NCBI GenBank assembly: GCA_009841435.1
Contig: VXLW01000057.1
Span: forward strand, 1-51,111
Source: Dehalococcoidia bacterium
GTDB taxonomy: Bacteria; Chloroflexota; Dehalococcoidia; Tepidiformales; Tepidiformaceae
DNA length: 51,111 bases
Reading direction: 5' to 3'
A program made the translations under genes and the position numbers. Below the pieces are notes generated by a model, which was not told the DNA's origin, made no database searches, and was given only the letters and a program-made list of their open reading frames with translations. Of this stretch, positions 44,063 through 50,652 are shown piece after piece. The number at the start of each line of letters is the position of its first letter. Position 1 is the first letter of the stretch.

Positions 44063-44392
44063 TCAGTCGCCGCGCCGCTCGCGGGCCTCGATGGAGTAGG
44101 GCAGCTCGTTCATGAACTCAAGCTCCTCCTCTTCGAGGCAGTCGCCAAGGCCCTTCGACCACTCGCTGAACTCCGGATCCTGGCCGGCGACCTCGAGCAC
44201 GGACCTGACGGCGTTGGCGTCGGGCATCTCCCACAGGTCGTAGCAGCGGTTCAAGCGGCCGATGCTGTTCTGGTAGGCGCCGTGGAGGCGCCAGCCGTTC
44301 TTTTCGAGAACGGGCACGAGATGGGACATGATCTCCTGGAACTCGCGGGTCTTGCCGTACTTGCATTCCAGGCGAACGAGCATGAAAGGCAT
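44063..44392 (-). CDS. NIPSNAP-like protein
   Basis: 109-residue ferredoxin-like (dimeric alpha-beta barrel) protein of the NIPSNAP group. It begins MLVRLECKYGKTREFQEIMSHLVPVLEKNGWRLHGAYQ, with RCYDLWEMPDANAVRSVLE after it. Members often accompany redox or degradation genes; the biochemical role is unclear. ATG 44392 has GGAGG with seven-base spacing. It follows selW by 39 bases on the same strand, so selW and this gene are probably one transcript. Confidence 0.8.
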   Translation of the reverse strand: MPFMLVRLECKYGKTREFQEIMSHLVPVLEKNGWRLHGAYQNSIGRLNRCYDLWEMPDANAVRSVLEVAGQDPEFSEWSKGLGDCLEEEELEFMNELPYSIEARERRGD

Positions 44393-44431
44393 TGAGAAAC
44401 CTCCGGTTTCGCGCTTTGCTGCTGGCCTGAT

Positions 44432-44683
44432 CTACGGGAGTCGCGCGGCGATTGCATCCTCCAGCTCGTTCATTTCGGGGAAGCGGCCCTCTGCTTGCTT
44501 CGAGTAGACGAGGTCGCCATCGACCTGGACCTCGAAGGCGCCGGCGGCGCCGGGGATGAGGGTGAGAGAGGCGGTCTGCTCGGCGAACTTGGCGAGGAGT
44601 TCCTGGGCCGTCCACGCGGCCCGTGCCGTGTAGTCTCAGGGGACGCAATATTCGATGGAGATCGCGAGGTTGTGCTGCACCAT
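44432..44683 (-). CDS. selW: SelW-like selenoprotein (Rdx family, C-V-P-U)
   Basis: 83-residue thioredoxin-like SelT/SelW/SelH-family protein, missed by ordinary calling because TGA at 44638-44636 (minus) interrupts it. Read through, it starts MVQHNLAISIEYCVP-U-DYTARAAWTAQELLAKF, continues SLTLIPGAAGAFEVQVDG and ends RFPEMNELEDAIAARLP. C13-V14-P15-U16 is the classic C-x-x-U site, and AAW..QELL, the P-G-x-x-G-x-F-E strand and the F-P-E ending are SelW features. A SECIS-like hairpin follows at 44622-44605. ATG 44683 has GGAGG eight bases upstream. A second in-frame ATG at 44737, behind TACACT, would add 18 residues. Co-transcribed with the NIPSNAP gene and divergent from the UGSC gene. Confidence 0.92.
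44605..44622 (-). promoter_or_regulatory. Bacterial SECIS hairpin of selW
   Basis: On the minus strand GGGCCG, loop CGTGGA and CGGCCC form a perfect six-pair stem. The loop starts 19 bases after the TGA and has G at its second position, as SelB-binding hairpins require. Confidence 0.8.
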
Positions 44684-44702
44684 GGGGACGGCCTCCAAAT
44701 CT

Positions 44703-44730
44703 GGGCTGTTGGCTCCTGGCTCCTGGCTAG
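44703..44730 (+). repeat. Short dispersed repeat, copy B
   Basis: GGGCTGTTGGCTCCTGGCT followed by CCTGGCT, a second copy of the element at 809-840. It contains a seven-base tandem unit (CTCCTGG-like) and lies in the selW/UGSC intergenic region, where it would encode part of the possible N-terminal extension of SelW. Confidence 0.45.
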
Positions 44731-44743
44731 TGGACATGCGATC

Positions 44744-44749
44744 AGTGTA
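44744..44749 (-). promoter_or_regulatory. -10 element TACACT of selW
   Basis: On the minus strand TACACT ends 6 nt before an ATG (44737) in frame with selW. It is either a leaderless start for a longer protein or the promoter for a leader of about 55 bases before ATG 44683. Confidence 0.5.
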
Positions 44750-44774
44750 GCGTCCTGAGCGGTGGGAGCGGGGC

Positions 44775-44780
44775 TATAAT
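44775..44780 (+). promoter_or_regulatory. -10 element TATAAT of the UGSC gene
   Basis: A perfect TATAAT lies 33 bases before ATG 44814. The leader of about 25 bases carries GGGGAGGG as ribosome site, five bases from the ATG. Confidence 0.7.
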
Positions 44781-44813
44781 CAGGCCACTCGCGGACTCTC
44801 GGGGAGGGCGCCC

Positions 44814-45332
44814 ATGACCACGATTCTCGATCCCACGGACGAGCGCGTCCCGGTACGGCGCTCGCTCACGAAGCGGCCGGAGGCGATCAGCGGCACGGTC
44901 GCGCTGCTGGATATCTCGAAGCCCCGGGGCGATGTCCTGCTCAACCAGCTCGAGGTGCGCCTGCGCGAGCGGCTCCCCGAGGTGGACGTGCTGCGCTACA
45001 GCAAGCCCACCTTCACGAAACCGGCCCCGGAAGCGCTGAAGCAGGAGCTGGCGAAGGAGGCCGACTTCGTCGTCGAAGGGTTAGCGGACTGAGGGTCGTG
45101 TACCACGTGCAGTGTGCACGACACGACCTGGCTGGAAATCAACGGAATCCCCTCGGTCTTCATCGCGTCGGACGAGTTCGAGGAGGCGGCGGAGGCGCAG
45201 GCTGAGTCGCTGGGGCTACCGGAAGTGCGGCGGCTCTTCGTGCCGCATCCGATCCAGGACGCGAACGACGACGAGATGCGCGAGAAGGCGGACGCGATCG
45301 TCGAGGACGTGATCGCGGCGCTGATCGACTAG
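44814..45332 (+). CDS. UGSC-family selenoprotein
   Basis: 172 residues if the TGA at 45090-45092 is selenocysteine (U93). The sequence runs DFVVEGLAD-U-GSCTTCSVHDTTWLEINGIPSVFIAS, giving the motif U-G-S-C that names the UGSC family of (seleno)proteins; many relatives carry Cys at this place. A second pair C96/C99 follows. The N-terminal half has VALLDISKPRGDVLLNQLEVRL and the C-terminal half VRRLFVPHPIQDANDDEMREKADAI. A textbook SECIS hairpin lies at 45094-45128. Ordinary calling gives two fragments in the same frame (44814-45092 and 45114-45332). The molecular function of the family is not established; the motif suggests redox chemistry. Divergent from selW. Confidence 0.94.
45094..45128 (+). 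promoter_or_regulatory. Bacterial SECIS hairpin of the UGSC gene
   Basis: The lower stem is GGTCGTGT (45094-45101) with ACACGACC (45121-45128), eight perfect pairs. A left bulge ACCA follows, then the upper stem CGTGC (45106-45110) with GCACG (45116-45120). The apical loop AGTGT has G at position 2 and starts 18 bases after the TGA. Confidence 0.9.
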
Positions 45333-45377
45333 ATCGGGGAAAGCGCCCCCCTTTCCTCGCACAGGGGCGGGGCGCGA

Positions 45378-45383
45378 TACACT
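45378..45383 (+). promoter_or_regulatory. -10 element TACACT of secA
   Basis: TACACT ends 6 nt before the secA ATG, with no Shine-Dalgarno sequence possible on such a transcript. Confidence 0.6.
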
Positions 45384-45389
45384 GGCTCC

Positions 45390-48026
45390 ATGGCGAGGCT
45401 TGGCTTCATCAACCGCGTGGTGGGCGGCTCGAACGAGCGCGAGGTCAAACGGCTCAGTTCGGGGATCGGCGCGATCGAGGATCTCGCCGAGGAGTTCTCG
45501 CGCCTTTCGGACGAGGAACTGGGCGGGCTGACGAAGGAGTTCCGGGAGCGCCTGGCCCAGGGGGAGACGCTCGACGACCTCGCCCCGGAGGCGTTCGCGA
45601 CAGTCCGGGAGATGGCCTGGCGCAAGGTGGAAGAGCGCCCCTATCCGGTGCAGCTGATGGGCGGGATGGTGCTGCACCAGGGAAAGATTGCGGAGATGAA
45701 GACGGGCGAGGGGAAGACCCTCACCGCGATCGGGGCGCTCTACCTGAACGCGCTGGCGGGCAAGGGCGCCCACCTGGTGACCGTGAACGACTACCTGGCC
45801 CGTCGCGACGCCGCCTGGTACGGACCCGTGTTCCACGCCCTCGGCATGACCCTGGGCGTCATCCAGAACGACCACATCCAGTACCTCTACGAGCCGGGCT
45901 ACCGGCCGGGCGAGGACGGGGAAGGCGGTCTCGACGATCTGCGCCCCTGTGAGCGCCGCGATGTGTACCGGACGGATGTGACGTACGGGACGAACAACGA
46001 GTTCGGGTTCGACTACCTGCGCGACAACATGGTGCGCGAATCGGAGCTGAAGACGCAGCGGCCGCTCTTCTACGCGATCGTCGACGAGGTGGACAACATC
46101 CTCATCGACGAGGCGCGGACACCGCTCATCATCAGCGGTCAGGCGGAGGAGGCGAGCGGCACGTACCAGCAGTTCGCGCGGGCGGTGCGCGGCCTGCACG
46201 CCGAGCTCGACTACCAGATCGACCAGAAGGCGAAGCACGTGGCCCTGACGGAGACGGGCATCGCCAAGATCGAGCGGGCGCTCAGGGTCGACAACGTCTT
46301 CGGGGGCGATCCCCGGGTCGCGCGTCACCTGGAGGCGGCGCTCGACGCGGAGTACCTGAAGCGTCCCGACCGCGAATACGTGGTGCGCAACCGCGAGATC
46401 GTGATCGTGGACGAGTTCACGGGGCGGATGATGCCGGGCCGCCGGTGGAGCCACGGCATCCACCAGGCGGTGGAGGCGAAGGAGAACGTTCCCATCCAGC
46501 GGGAGTCGCTGACGTACGCGACGATCACGTTCCAGAACTACTTCCGCCTGTACGAGAAGCTGGCGGGGATGACGGGAACGGCGGAAACGGAGGCGGAGGA
46601 GTTCGCGAAGATCTACGACCTCGACGTGGTGGTGATTCCCACGAACATGCCGATGGTGCGCGACGACCAGGAGGACGTGGTCTACATCAACGAGAAGGCC
46701 AAGTTCGCGGCGGTGGTGGAGGAGATCGTGGGGATGCACGGCCACGGCCGGCCGGTGCTGGTGGGCACCACCTCGATCGAGAAGTCGGAGTACCTCGCGA
46801 CACTGCTGCGGCGGCGGGGCATCGACCACGAGGTGCTGAACGCGAAGCAGCACGAGCGCGAGGCGCACATCGTGGAGAACGCGGGCGAGCCGGGAGCGGT
46901 GGTGATCGCGACGAACATGGCGGGTCGCGGCACGGACATCAAGCTCGGAGAGGGGGTCGCGAACGCCGGCGGTCTGCACGTCATCGGGACGGAGCGGCAC
47001 GAGTCGCGACGCATCGACAATCAGCTGCGGGGGCGGTCGGGGCGGCAGGGCGATCCGGGCTCGAGCCGCTTCTTCGTCTCGTTCGGGGACGACATCATGC
47101 AGCGCTTCGCCCCGGACTGGGTGCCGGGGATGCTGGAGAAGATGGGGATGACGGAGGACCTGCCGCTGGAATCGCGCATGGTGACGCGCGCGATCGAGCA
47201 GGCGCAGCAGAAGGTCGAGGGCTACAACTTCGACATCCGCAAGCGGCTGGTGGAGTTCGACGACGTCATCAACGAGCAGCGAGCGGTGCTGTACACGGAG
47301 CGGGACAAGGTGCTGGAGGGGGCGGACGTGCGGGAGAACGTGTTCTCGTTCGTGACGGAGGAGGTCGACGGCATCGTCGAGCGGAACAGCGACGAGGGCT
47401 TCGACGCGAGTCTCGTGCACACGGAGCTGGGCGAGATCATGCCGCCCGACATCCTGCCGAGTCTCGAGGAGATTGAGGATGCTCAGGAACGCGTCGCGGA
47501 TACCGCGCTCGACCGCATCGAGGATCGCTACGAGGAGATCGAGGAGGCGGTGGGCGAGGAGATCGCGCGCAGGATGGAGCAGTGGCTGCTGCTGGAGTCG
47601 ATCGACTACCACTGGCGCCAGCACCTGACGGCGGTGGAGGAGGTGCGGCAGAGCGTGGGTCTGCAGGCGTATGCGCAGGTCGACCCGCTGGTGGCCTTCA
47701 AGCGCGAGGGCTACGACATGTTCCAGCAGCTGCAGGGGAACATCCGGCGACAGGTGGCGCAGGCGGTGTTCAAGATGCGGGCGAAGGACCTGCCCCCGGC
47801 ACCGCCACCGAACGGGGCGACGGCGCGCCGTCCGGACGCGCCGCAGGCGCCCGTGCAGGCACGGGGCAACGGCGCCGCACCCGGCGGCAACGGGCAGGCG
47901 CGCGGCAGGGCAGGCGCGGCGACGGCCACCGCTCCAAGGCCGGGCGGCAAGAAGATCGGGCGGAACGACCCCTGCTACTGCGGCAGCGGGATCAAGTACA
48001 AGAAGTGCTGCGGCAAGCTCGCCTGA
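45390..48026 (+). CDS. secA: Preprotein translocase ATPase SecA
   Basis: 878-residue motor that drives unfolded proteins through SecYEG. Walker A MKTGEGKT lies at residues 103-110, with the DEAD-type helicase region around VDEVDNILIDEARTPLIISG, the second ATPase domain with NMAGRGTDIKLG and LRGRSGRQGDPGSS, and the helical scaffold. A Pro/Ala/Gly-rich linker leads to a C-terminal SEC-C zinc motif, CYCGSGIKYKKCCGK, which contacts SecB or ribosomes in other bacteria. It is expressed from a leaderless-type promoter. Confidence 0.98.
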   Translation: MARLGFINRVVGGSNEREVKRLSSGIGAIEDLAEEFSRLSDEELGGLTKEFRERLAQGETLDDLAPEAFATVREMAWRKVEERPYPVQLMGGMVLHQGKIAEMKTGEGKTLTAIGALYLNALAGKGAHLVTVNDYLARRDAAWYGPVFHALGMTLGVIQNDHIQYLYEPGYRPGEDGEGGLDDLRPCERRDVYRTDVTYGTNNEFGFDYLRDNMVRESELKTQRPLFYAIVDEVDNILIDEARTPLIISGQAEEASGTYQQFARAVRGLHAELDYQIDQKAKHVALTETGIAKIERALRVDNVFGGDPRVARHLEAALDAEYLKRPDREYVVRNREIVIVDEFTGRMMPGRRWSHGIHQAVEAKENVPIQRESLTYATITFQNYFRLYEKLAGMTGTAETEAEEFAKIYDLDVVVIPTNMPMVRDDQEDVVYINEKAKFAAVVEEIVGMHGHGRPVLVGTTSIEKSEYLATLLRRRGIDHEVLNAKQHEREAHIVENAGEPGAVVIATNMAGRGTDIKLGEGVANAGGLHVIGTERHESRRIDNQLRGRSGRQGDPGSSRFFVSFGDDIMQRFAPDWVPGMLEKMGMTEDLPLESRMVTRAIEQAQQKVEGYNFDIRKRLVEFDDVINEQRAVLYTERDKVLEGADVRENVFSFVTEEVDGIVERNSDEGFDASLVHTELGEIMPPDILPSLEEIEDAQERVADTALDRIEDRYEEIEEAVGEEIARRMEQWLLLESIDYHWRQHLTAVEEVRQSVGLQAYAQVDPLVAFKREGYDMFQQLQGNIRRQVAQAVFKMRAKDLPPAPPPNGATARRPDAPQAPVQARGNGAAPGGNGQARGRAGAATATAPRPGGKKIGRNDPCYCGSGIKYKKCCGKLA

Positions 48027-48042
48027 CCGGTCCAGCGCGCCC

Positions 48043-48426
48043 GTGAGCGTTCTCGCGACGCTGGGGCTCGGCGCGGACGGGGTGCGGGCGATGCTTATCG
48101 ACCCCCCGGACGAGGTACTCGACGAGGCAGGGCAGCTTGATCCACGGCCGACGGTGGCAAGCTCGCTGCAGGTGGCGGAGCCGGCGCTCCAGATCGCGTG
48201 GTGGCCGCAGCGGGAGGAGCTGACGGCGGAAGGCATCAGCAAGCTCGCCTGGATGCTGTCGGTCGTCGAGGGGGCCAAGGGGTGGCTGGTGAGCGACGGC
48301 GACGAGGAGAGTCCGACACGGGAGGAGTTGCTGGCGGCGGTGGCGGAATCGGCGCTGCGGGTGGAGGGGGAGACGGCGCTCGACGAGGGCGGGTTCGGGG
48401 TGCGGCTGGCGGTGGGCGAGGGATAG
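48043..48426 (+). CDS. Hypothetical protein downstream of secA
   Basis: 127 residues from GTG 48043: starts MSVLATLGLGADGVRAMLIDPPDEVL, then ALQIAWWPQREEL, AWMLSVVEGAKGWLVS and a final RLAVGEG. The alternating strands and the D-P-P and W-W-P phrases recall DUF3052-like small proteins, but I cannot assign a family. There is no signal peptide or membrane helix. It begins 16 bases after the secA stop and is probably co-transcribed. The open frame upstream of 48043 is a shadow of secA. Confidence 0.6.
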   Translation: MSVLATLGLGADGVRAMLIDPPDEVLDEAGQLDPRPTVASSLQVAEPALQIAWWPQREELTAEGISKLAWMLSVVEGAKGWLVSDGDEESPTREELLAAVAESALRVEGETALDEGGFGVRLAVGEG

Positions 48427-48440
48427 CGCACCGCGCACGG

Positions 48441-48446
48441 TACGAT
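48441..48446 (+). promoter_or_regulatory. -10 element TACGAT of cofC
   Basis: TACGAT ends 7 nt before ATG 48454, a leaderless geometry. Confidence 0.55.
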
Positions 48447-48453
48447 CGCGGGG

Positions 48454-49107
48454 ATGCCGCCGACCGTCCTGATCCCGGTGAACCGTCTCGACCGCGCGAA
48501 GGGGCGGCTGGCGGACCTGCTCGCATCGGAGGAGCGTGCGGAGCTGGTTCGGCGGTCGCTGTCGGCGGTGCTGGCGGCGGTCGAGGGGGCGGGGATGGCG
48601 GCGGTGGTGCTGACCTCGGACGAGGCGGTCGAAGCGGAGGTTCCCGCGGGCGCCCAGGTGCTGGGGGAAGACCCGGAGCTGCGGGGACTGAGCGCCCAGA
48701 TCGAGCGGGCCGCGGGAGAGCTGGGCGTCGATGAGCTCCTCATCCTCCACGCCGACCTGCCGCTCGTGACGGCGGAGGCGCTGAGGGATCTGGTGGCGCA
48801 GGCGCCGGAGGCGCCGTCGGCAACGCTGGTGCGTCCAGCAGACGGGGGCACGAACGCGATGCTGTTGCGTCCGCCGGGGCGCTTCCCGCTCGCGTACGGG
48901 AGGGGAAGCGGCGACCTGCACGAGGCGGCGGCGCGGGAGGCGGGGCTGGCGGTCCGGAGGGCGGACGTGCCTGCGCTCGCGCTCGACCTGGACACGCCGG
49001 CGGACGTGCGGGTGCTGCTTTCGACGGCTGAGGGACGGGCTTCACAGGCGGGCCGCTACCTGGTCGAGATCGGTATCGAGGGGCGGGAGGCGTTCCGGGA
49101 GGGGTAG
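48454..49107 (+). CDS. cofC: 2-phospho-L-lactate/phosphoenolpyruvate guanylyltransferase (CofC/FbiD)
   Basis: 217-residue nucleotidyltransferase that activates 2-phospholactate or PEP with GTP in coenzyme F420 synthesis. The N-terminus VLIPVNRLDRAKGRLADLL, the LLILHADLPLVTAEAL acidic site, PADGGTNAMLLRPPGRF and YGRGSGDLHEAAA are characteristic. LALDLDTPADVRVLL closes the fold. It implies the organism makes F420, in keeping with the F420-type oxidoreductase at 34777. The other F420 genes are not in this window. Confidence 0.93.
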   Translation: MPPTVLIPVNRLDRAKGRLADLLASEERAELVRRSLSAVLAAVEGAGMAAVVLTSDEAVEAEVPAGAQVLGEDPELRGLSAQIERAAGELGVDELLILHADLPLVTAEALRDLVAQAPEAPSATLVRPADGGTNAMLLRPPGRFPLAYGRGSGDLHEAAAREAGLAVRRADVPALALDLDTPADVRVLLSTAEGRASQAGRYLVEIGIEGREAFREG

Positions 49108-49110
49108 GGG

Positions 49111-49668
49111 TCAGGCTGGCCCCACGACTCGTCGGAAGGTCGCGCTGTCTTCCGCGAAGAGCCAGGCGTCTGGGAAGGTCAGGCTGTCCCAGAACTGGAC
49201 AACGTCGAGGCCTTCGACGGCATCTGCCGCCCAGATACTCATCGCGAGGCCGTGGCCGACGGCGATTGTCGTGCCCTGCGGCCGCCAGTGCTCGGCGAGC
49301 GCCCCCGAGACGCGGTCCAGCACCTCGTGGCGCGGCTCCCAACCGGGGGCGGAGCCGGACCGCAGGTACTCGCGGGCGGCGGAGCGGTAGTCGCCGTCGG
49401 TCCAGGGGCGCTCGACCTCACGGAGGTCGGCGGAGACCTCGGCCGGGCCGAGGTCGAGGGCCTCGCACACCGCTTCCGCGGTCTCGACCGCCTTGCGCTC
49501 GTCGCTTGTGACCACCGACACCGGTGGCCGGAGCCCCATGAGGGTTTGGGCCAGCCGGGCGGACTCCTCGCGACCCTCGGGCGTCAGCGGCCACTCGCGG
49601 GCAGGGGTGGAGGGGTCCGGGGCCGGCAGGGCGTGGCGGACCCAGAGAAGGTGACGCTGGGTCATCAT
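49111..49668 (-). CDS. Histidine phosphatase family protein
   Basis: 185-residue phosphoglycerate-mutase-like phosphatase. The catalytic histidine is in LLWVRHALP (RH motif, with A in place of the usual G), the second in IAVGHGLAM, and the arginine pocket in VVTSDERKAVETAEAV. Substrate unknown; small cytosolic phosphatase. ATG 49668 (MMTQRH...) is supported by TACGAT six bases upstream on the minus strand. The stop lies three bases from the convergent cofC stop. Confidence 0.87.
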   Translation of the reverse strand: MMTQRHLLWVRHALPAPDPSTPAREWPLTPEGREESARLAQTLMGLRPPVSVVTSDERKAVETAEAVCEALDLGPAEVSADLREVERPWTDGDYRSAAREYLRSGSAPGWEPRHEVLDRVSGALAEHWRPQGTTIAVGHGLAMSIWAADAVEGLDVVQFWDSLTFPDAWLFAEDSATFRRVVGPA

Positions 49669-49674
49669 GCGTCG

Positions 49675-49680
49675 ATCGTA
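49675..49680 (-). promoter_or_regulatory. -10 element TACGAT of the histidine phosphatase gene
   Basis: On the minus strand TACGAT ends 6 nt before ATG 49668 and excludes the longer frame that begins at 49830. Confidence 0.55.
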
Positions 49681-49786
49681 TCGGGTCGCCATAAGGCGCG
49701 ACCCCGCGCGAATCTTCGAATTCGCACAGGCGTGTGAGCAATTCTCCGTGCGAGAATGCATAGGCAGTTTCGCCGGAGGCGGCGCC

Positions 49787-50617
49787 ATGGCTATCCAGGT
49801 CACCTTACTTTCGCATTCAGAGGACCCCATGCGGTCGCTCTACATGGCGTACCGGACGTGCTACAGCCAGCTCACGCCCCAGCAGGTGGCGACCCGGATC
49901 GAAGACGAGCGCATCCCGCGCGAGAAGATGCACAACTTCATCGTGGAGCGGCTGAAGACGGGACACGCGAGCCCGCTCGAGCAAGTCTGGTTCGAGTTCG
50001 CCATCTCGGGCGTCTCCCGGGCGTTCAGCCACCAGTTCGTGCGGCACCGGGTGGGGATCTCGTTCGAGCAGCAGAGCCAGCGGTACGTGACCTACAAGAA
50101 GGGCGAGTTCCCCTACAGCGTCCCCAAGAGCGTCGAGAAGGCGGGAATGTCGGAGAAGATGGAGGATCTGTTCGGGAAGGCGGGAGCGCTCTACGAGGAG
50201 CTGGTGGAGGCGGGCGTCCCGGCGGAGGACGCGCGCTTCCTGCTGCCGAACGCGACGAGCACGAACTTCAAGATCACGGTGAACTTCCAGAGCCTTCTGC
50301 ACATCTGTGACCTGCGGCTCTGCACACGGGCGCAGTGGGAGTTCCGGCGGGTTGCGGCGCTGTTGCGGTCGGAGGTGGCGAAGGCGGTGCCGGAGTTGGG
50401 CAGCTACCTGCAGCCAAAGTGCGGGGAGCTGCGCACGGGCTACTGCGACGAGTCGGTGGAGGACTGGGAAGCGTGTCCGATCGGGCGGGTGCGCCCCCAC
50501 AAGGACGCGCTCTTCCGGCTGTACGACCAGTACCGGAAAGGCGAGCTCCAGCCGCTGCGCGAGGAGGACTGGGACGCGATCGAGGGGATCGGCGCGGAGG
50601 TCGCGGGCGGCGGCTGA
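49787..50617 (+). CDS. thyX: Flavin-dependent thymidylate synthase ThyX
   Basis: 276-residue FAD-dependent enzyme methylating dUMP to dTMP with methylene-tetrahydrofolate. The ThyX signature runs R86-H-R88...S92...S97-Q-R99-Y100 in FVRHRVGISFEQQSQRY. TGHASPLEQVWFEF and the LPNATSTNFKITVNFQSLLH segment are also typical, and CTRAQWEFRRVA completes the active site. ATG 49787 has GGAGG seven bases upstream. The 118-base gap upstream holds its leader. It pairs functionally with the dCTP deaminase in this window. Confidence 0.96.
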   Translation: MAIQVTLLSHSEDPMRSLYMAYRTCYSQLTPQQVATRIEDERIPREKMHNFIVERLKTGHASPLEQVWFEFAISGVSRAFSHQFVRHRVGISFEQQSQRYVTYKKGEFPYSVPKSVEKAGMSEKMEDLFGKAGALYEELVEAGVPAEDARFLLPNATSTNFKITVNFQSLLHICDLRLCTRAQWEFRRVAALLRSEVAKAVPELGSYLQPKCGELRTGYCDESVEDWEACPIGRVRPHKDALFRLYDQYRKGELQPLREEDWDAIEGIGAEVAGGG

Positions 50618-50640
50618 TCGCGGGCGTCGCGCGACCTCGC

Positions 50641-50646
50641 TACGCT
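50641..50646 (+). promoter_or_regulatory. -10 element TACGCT of lipB
   Basis: TACGCT ends 6 nt before ATG 50653. Confidence 0.55.
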
Positions 50647-50652
50647 AGGAGC

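Noticed and set aside
45333-45389. GGAAAG...CTTTCC hairpin between the UGSC gene and secA as a terminator
   Set aside because: Only six pairs with a C-rich loop and no following T run; not convincing.
45216-48995. 1259-codon open frame antisense to secA
   Set aside because: A shadow of secA and cofC with Arg/Leu-rich low-information sequence; SecA motifs on the plus strand are unmistakable.
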